64,000 nucleotides of DNA from Candidatus Lernaella stagnicola. Lineage in GTDB: Bacteria > Lernaellota > Lernaellaia > Lernaellales > Lernaellaceae. The notes under the pieces are model-generated. The model was not told where the DNA came from, did no database searches, and saw only the letters and a list, made by a program, of their open reading frames with translations. Every line of letters starts with the position of its first letter. The stretch's first letter is position 1. The stretch covers positions 62,001 through 126,000 of the forward strand of contig JAVCCK010000027.1 of NCBI GenBank assembly GCA_030765525.1. The letters are read 5' to 3'. The position numbers were made by a program, and so were the translations under genes. Shown here one piece after another: positions 61,083 to 64,000 of the stretch.

Positions 61083-62153
61083 TTGGAACGCAGACGGACC
61101 AGCCAGAGCCGGGCGCGAGCCCCGGAGCAGCGGTCGACTGCCGGCGACGGCACACCCGGACGTTTGTTGCTGACAGTCTTGCTGTTGATTTGCGCCACGG
61201 TCCTCGCCGCGGCGGTCGGCTTTCTGCTATTCGTACTCCGCGAAGCTCCCGGCGAGCCCGGCGACCCGCCGGTGACCGTCATTATCGAACGCGGTTGGGG
61301 CCTCACGCGTATTGCCCGCACCTTGGAAGATGCCGAAGTCATCGCCGATTACCGTGGTTTTATCCTCGTGGCGAAGCAATATGGCGTGGCGAACAGGTTG
61401 CGGGCCGGCGAGTACGCGATCAGCCGCGGACTGCCCCTCCGCGACGTGTTGGACCAAATCGCCAACGGCCGCACGGTGTTGCATCGCTTCACCGTGTTGC
61501 CCGGTGAGACGGCGTTTACCGTGGCCGCCAAATTGCAGCGGGCCGGCCTGGACGAGAAAAACGCGGCCGACAACCTGGTTACCGATCCGGTTTTTTGCAA
61601 GCGGTTAGGCGTGCCGGCGCGGCGCCTGGAAGGGTATCTTTACCCGGAGACCTACACCTACCAACGCGGCGCCAACGCTAACGAATTGCTCACGATGATG
61701 GTGGAGCAGTTTTTCAAGGTGTGGAACGAGAAATTCGCGGCCCGCACGCTGGAACAGAAAATGACCGTTCACGACGTGGTCACGCTGGCCAGCATCGTGG
61801 AAAAGGAAACCGCCTACGATCCCGAGCGGCCGAAAATCGCCCGCGCCTTTCTCAATCGCCTGCGGATCGGGATGCGCCTCCAAGCCGATCCGACGGTCAT
61901 CTACTCCCTGGGAAGGCATTTCAACGGCAATTTGAGTCACGCGCATTTGCGGCAGGATCATCCGTACAACACTTACACGCGCAAAGGCCTGCCGCCCGGC
62001 CCCATCGCCAATCCCGGCGCCGAAAGCATGGAAGCGGTGCTGTGGCCCGCCGAGGGCAAATGGAAGTACTTCGTTTCCACCAATCGCGGGCATCACGTTT
62101 TCTCCGAGACTTACAAACAGCACGTGAATGCGGTAAACAAATACCAACGATGA
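61083..62153 (+). CDS. mltG: Endolytic murein transglycosylase MltG
   Basis: 356 residues from TTG 61083 (no later start keeps the N-terminal basic region and TM helix, about 28-50; the ribosome site is weak, suggesting coupling to the gene before). A LysM-like segment (about 60-120) precedes the YceG domain: RLEGYLYPETYTYQ, the catalytic Glu240 in ASIVEKETAYDPE, YSLGRHFNGNLSHAHL and GPIANPGAESMEAVLWPA. It cuts nascent glycan strands at the inner membrane and sets their length. Length matches the family. Confidence 0.93.
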   Translation: MERRRTSQSRARAPEQRSTAGDGTPGRLLLTVLLLICATVLAAAVGFLLFVLREAPGEPGDPPVTVIIERGWGLTRIARTLEDAEVIADYRGFILVAKQYGVANRLRAGEYAISRGLPLRDVLDQIANGRTVLHRFTVLPGETAFTVAAKLQRAGLDEKNAADNLVTDPVFCKRLGVPARRLEGYLYPETYTYQRGANANELLTMMVEQFFKVWNEKFAARTLEQKMTVHDVVTLASIVEKETAYDPERPKIARAFLNRLRIGMRLQADPTVIYSLGRHFNGNLSHAHLRQDHPYNTYTRKGLPPGPIANPGAESMEAVLWPAEGKWKYFVSTNRGHHVFSETYKQHVNAVNKYQR

Positions 62154-62659
62154 ACACGCAAGCAATCAAATGGATCGGACTTCTTCTCGCGTGGCTGTTG
62201 GTAGCGGGGTGCGTGACCGTATCCGCACCTGACGCGACGGACCTATCGAGCACCAAGGTCGTCAACGTGGACGGCCTGAAATTTAAAATCCCTCGTTATT
62301 ACAAGAAGTTCAACGAAAACGGCGCCTCGGTTTTTCGCCCCGAGCCGCCGGTGCGACCCTCCCCCGGGGTTCTCGTGTTTCAGGAAGAAACAGCCGACAG
62401 CACGGCCCTGCTCGGTCGCGCCATGCTCAAGGTGCGCGATAAAATGAGCGGCAATCCGCTGGCGATCAAAGCGACGATCGACGGTCGTGAATGCCTCGGC
62501 TTGACCGACGAATTGCTCACCCATTTCATATGGATTTACGTGGTGGAAGGAAAAGACGCCATCTGGCTGCTGCAGATCGTCGCGCCGCTGACGTGGTCCG
62601 ATGCGCAGGCGATCGCCCTGCACGATATGGTCGTCGAGTCAGTCCGCATCCCCCATTGA
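62150..62659 (+). CDS. Lipoprotein of unknown function
   Basis: 169 residues; its ATG overlaps the mltG stop (ATGA). Signal peptide with lipobox LLVAGC (Cys21). The mature region (FKIPRYYKKFNENGASVFRP, then LLQIVAPLTWSDAQ) looks like one alpha/beta domain of the kind in PsbP- or DUF-type lipoproteins. Co-expression with mltG hints at a cell-envelope role. Not assigned to a family. Confidence 0.75.
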   Translation: MNTQAIKWIGLLLAWLLVAGCVTVSAPDATDLSSTKVVNVDGLKFKIPRYYKKFNENGASVFRPEPPVRPSPGVLVFQEETADSTALLGRAMLKVRDKMSGNPLAIKATIDGRECLGLTDELLTHFIWIYVVEGKDAIWLLQIVAPLTWSDAQAIALHDMVVESVRIPH

Positions 62660-62730
62660 CTCTTTGTTGACCCCGAAGGCGTGCCAGAGCTATGATGCCC
62701 GCCACTTGTTGACCGTGCACCGGAGGCACC

Positions 62731-63786
62731 ATGGCCCTATTGCAGATCGCGGCCGCGCTGGGCGGCGTGGCGGCCGCAGACGTCTTGCTGGCAAAAATCT
62801 TCGGCCGGCTCTACGCCAGCGACCGCAAGCCCGACGCCGTTCATTACACCCAAACCGAAGATGGTTGGACCATCGGCTTGAGTGAATACCGCGTACCGGC
62901 CGGGGTGAAGGCGAAACGACCGGTCATTTGCTGCCACGGGCTGGCGGGCAACCACCACAGTTACGACTTGACGGCCCGTACGAGCCTCGCCCGCTTTCTA
63001 GCGGCGGCGGGTTACCCGACCTTCGTGTTGGATTTGCGCGGCGCGGGCTACTCGGAAAAAGGCGGCCTAGCCTACCAAAAGCCGCTGAAATGGCGTCTAT
63101 CGGACCATTACTCGAAGGATGCGCCCGCCGCGGTGCAGCGAGTGCTGGAATTGACCGGCGCCAAAAAAGTGCACTGGATCGGCCACAGCATGGGCGGCAT
63201 GGTCGCCTACGCTTTCCTGCAAGGGCCGCTGGCGGCGAAGATCGAGCGCGTCGCGATTCTGGCGAGCCCCGCGAATTTCGAGTTTTTGCGGCCGGCCGAC
63301 AAATTCCGTTTCTTTTTGCGCGCCATACCCGGACTTCCTTCGCGGACCTTTACGCAAAGTGCGGCGCCGCTTTTTGAAGTGTGGAAGTGGGTGCAAACCG
63401 TCAGTGGCAACATTGACATGCTGCCGGGGCATTACGCATTGTCGGGCGCGAACTGCCAGGACCAAACGCCGAGCCGTCTGCTATACGACTTCACCGAATT
63501 CATACGCGTGGGCAGTTTCGTAGGTGACGACGGCCGTGATTTGCTCGACGGGCTCAAGGACGTACGGACTCCGATGCTGTTCATGTGCGGGGAAGCGGAT
63601 CAGACGGCGCAATACGGTTCGGTGGAGGCCGCTTTCGACGCGTGCGGGTCGCCGAAAAAGGAATTTGTGCTGCTCGGTAAAAGCCAGGGGCATAAGAGCG
63701 AATACGGCCATATGACGATTTTGCTCGGCGAACACGTGTACGACGAAGTGTTCCCCCGCATCACCAGTTGGCTGGCTTCGACTTGA
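62731..63786 (+). CDS. Alpha/beta hydrolase (lipase/esterase-like)
   Basis: 351 residues. Hydrolase fold: VICCHGLAGNHHSYDLTA (oxyanion strand), VLDLRGAGYSEK, nucleophile elbow VHWIGHSMGGMVAYAF, acid in LFMCGEADQTAQYG and His in KSEYGHMTILLG. It begins with a hydrophobic stretch (MALLQIAAALGGVAAADVLL) that may be an uncleaved anchor. The lid region (about 185-235) is typical of lipases and poly-hydroxyalkanoate-type enzymes. GGAGG lies just before ATG 62731 (CACCGGAGGCACC). Substrate unknown. Confidence 0.85.
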   Translation: MALLQIAAALGGVAAADVLLAKIFGRLYASDRKPDAVHYTQTEDGWTIGLSEYRVPAGVKAKRPVICCHGLAGNHHSYDLTARTSLARFLAAAGYPTFVLDLRGAGYSEKGGLAYQKPLKWRLSDHYSKDAPAAVQRVLELTGAKKVHWIGHSMGGMVAYAFLQGPLAAKIERVAILASPANFEFLRPADKFRFFLRAIPGLPSRTFTQSAAPLFEVWKWVQTVSGNIDMLPGHYALSGANCQDQTPSRLLYDFTEFIRVGSFVGDDGRDLLDGLKDVRTPMLFMCGEADQTAQYGSVEAAFDACGSPKKEFVLLGKSQGHKSEYGHMTILLGEHVYDEVFPRITSWLAST

Positions 63787-63842
63787 CCGGCTTCGAGCCG
63801 CGCCATAAGCTGCGAATCGAAACGAACCCAAGTGAGGGTATC

Positions 63843-64000
63843 ATGCGCAAGTTATCGATGTTGCTGGTTTTCTTGTTGATCCTAGCGGTTTGCGGACTCG
63901 GCTGCGGCGAAGAGCCCGATGACGACGGCGAATCTTGTCCGTCGTTCAAAGATCAACAATTGCTGCCCGATAGCGGCGGGCCGAGCAGCGATTTCGTTTT
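63843..64000 (+). CDS. Lipoprotein, 3' end beyond window
   Basis: 52 codons visible. ATG 63843 has GAGGG six bases upstream. A signal peptide ends with a lipobox containing Cys21 (CGLGC), followed by GEEPDDDGESC, an acidic start like that of the other lipoproteins here but much shorter. The gene continues past the right edge, so function cannot be judged. Confidence 0.7.
   Translation, partial: MRKLSMLLVFLLILAVCGLGCGEEPDDDGESCPSFKDQQLLPDSGGPSSDFV

Overview
The window looks like chromosomal DNA from a GC-rich, Gram-negative, anaerobic or facultatively anaerobic bacterium of deltaproteobacterial/myxobacterial character. Outer-membrane features are a TolC/RND efflux set, a type IV pilus motor and many lipoproteins. 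Anaerobic features are pyruvate:ferredoxin oxidoreductase (POR) and GlpABC. Secreted proteins carry PKD domains, a MYXO-CTERM-like tail and long poly-aspartate tracts, a style I associate with uncultured deltaproteobacterial or candidate-phylum genomes. I cannot name the taxon from sequence alone. No rRNA, tRNA, CRISPR, insertion sequence or phage block was seen.

Layout. 1-5.4 kb (minus strand): glpABC, anaerobic glycerol-3-phosphate dehydrogenase, then a membrane-anchored methyltransferase and a membrane protein cut by the window edge. 5.5-12.5 kb: envelope genes (two GT39-like membrane glycosyltransferases, a UPF0104-type flippase-like protein, a methyltransferase), a LexA/CI-like regulator without its peptidase dyad, and a P1 peptidase. 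12.5-20.4 kb: a beta-helix lipoprotein on a poly-Asp stalk, a DUF4349 lipoprotein, a three-gene minus operon (unknown protein, isoaspartyl peptidase, murein amidase) and a third GT39-like protein. 20.6-24.5 kb: ModE-like regulator, polA and a membrane-anchored nuclease in tight succession. 24.6-32.1 kb: PIN protein, two lipoproteins, a transglutaminase-like protein, a subtilisin-like protease and a GT2 glycosyltransferase.

32.3-38.2 kb: pilB-pilT-pilC-pilS. 38.4-44.5 kb: porGDAB joined by overlapping frames to three NuoE/NuoF/NuoG(HydA N-terminal)-like subunits, so pyruvate oxidation appears coupled to NAD(P)H through a dedicated flavin/Fe-S module. 44.7-49 kb: a 1,421-residue gingipain-like (C25) protease with PKD domains and a poly-Asp C-terminus. 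49-56 kb: a YkgJ-type Cys-cluster protein and a PadR-tolC-MFP-RND efflux operon whose promoter spacer holds a perfect inverted repeat. 56-64 kb: lipoproteins, two alpha/beta hydrolases, a secreted alpha-helical protein with a poly-Asp tail, MltG, and a lipoprotein cut by the right edge.

The most distinctive theme is surface display on poly-aspartate linkers. In two lipoproteins the tract directly follows the lipobox Cys. In two secreted proteins it lies at the extreme C-terminus and ends in a short Ser-Gly-(Gly)-Cys-Gly-X terminus. A third secreted protein has a MYXO-CTERM-like Cys/TM/Arg tail. The near-terminal Cys arrangement could be an undescribed C-terminal anchoring signal. Recognisable -35/-10 promoters in this window share a TTGACA-like box with 16-18 bp spacing. 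Start codons were chosen from Shine-Dalgarno spacing and signal peptides where the longest frame was implausible.
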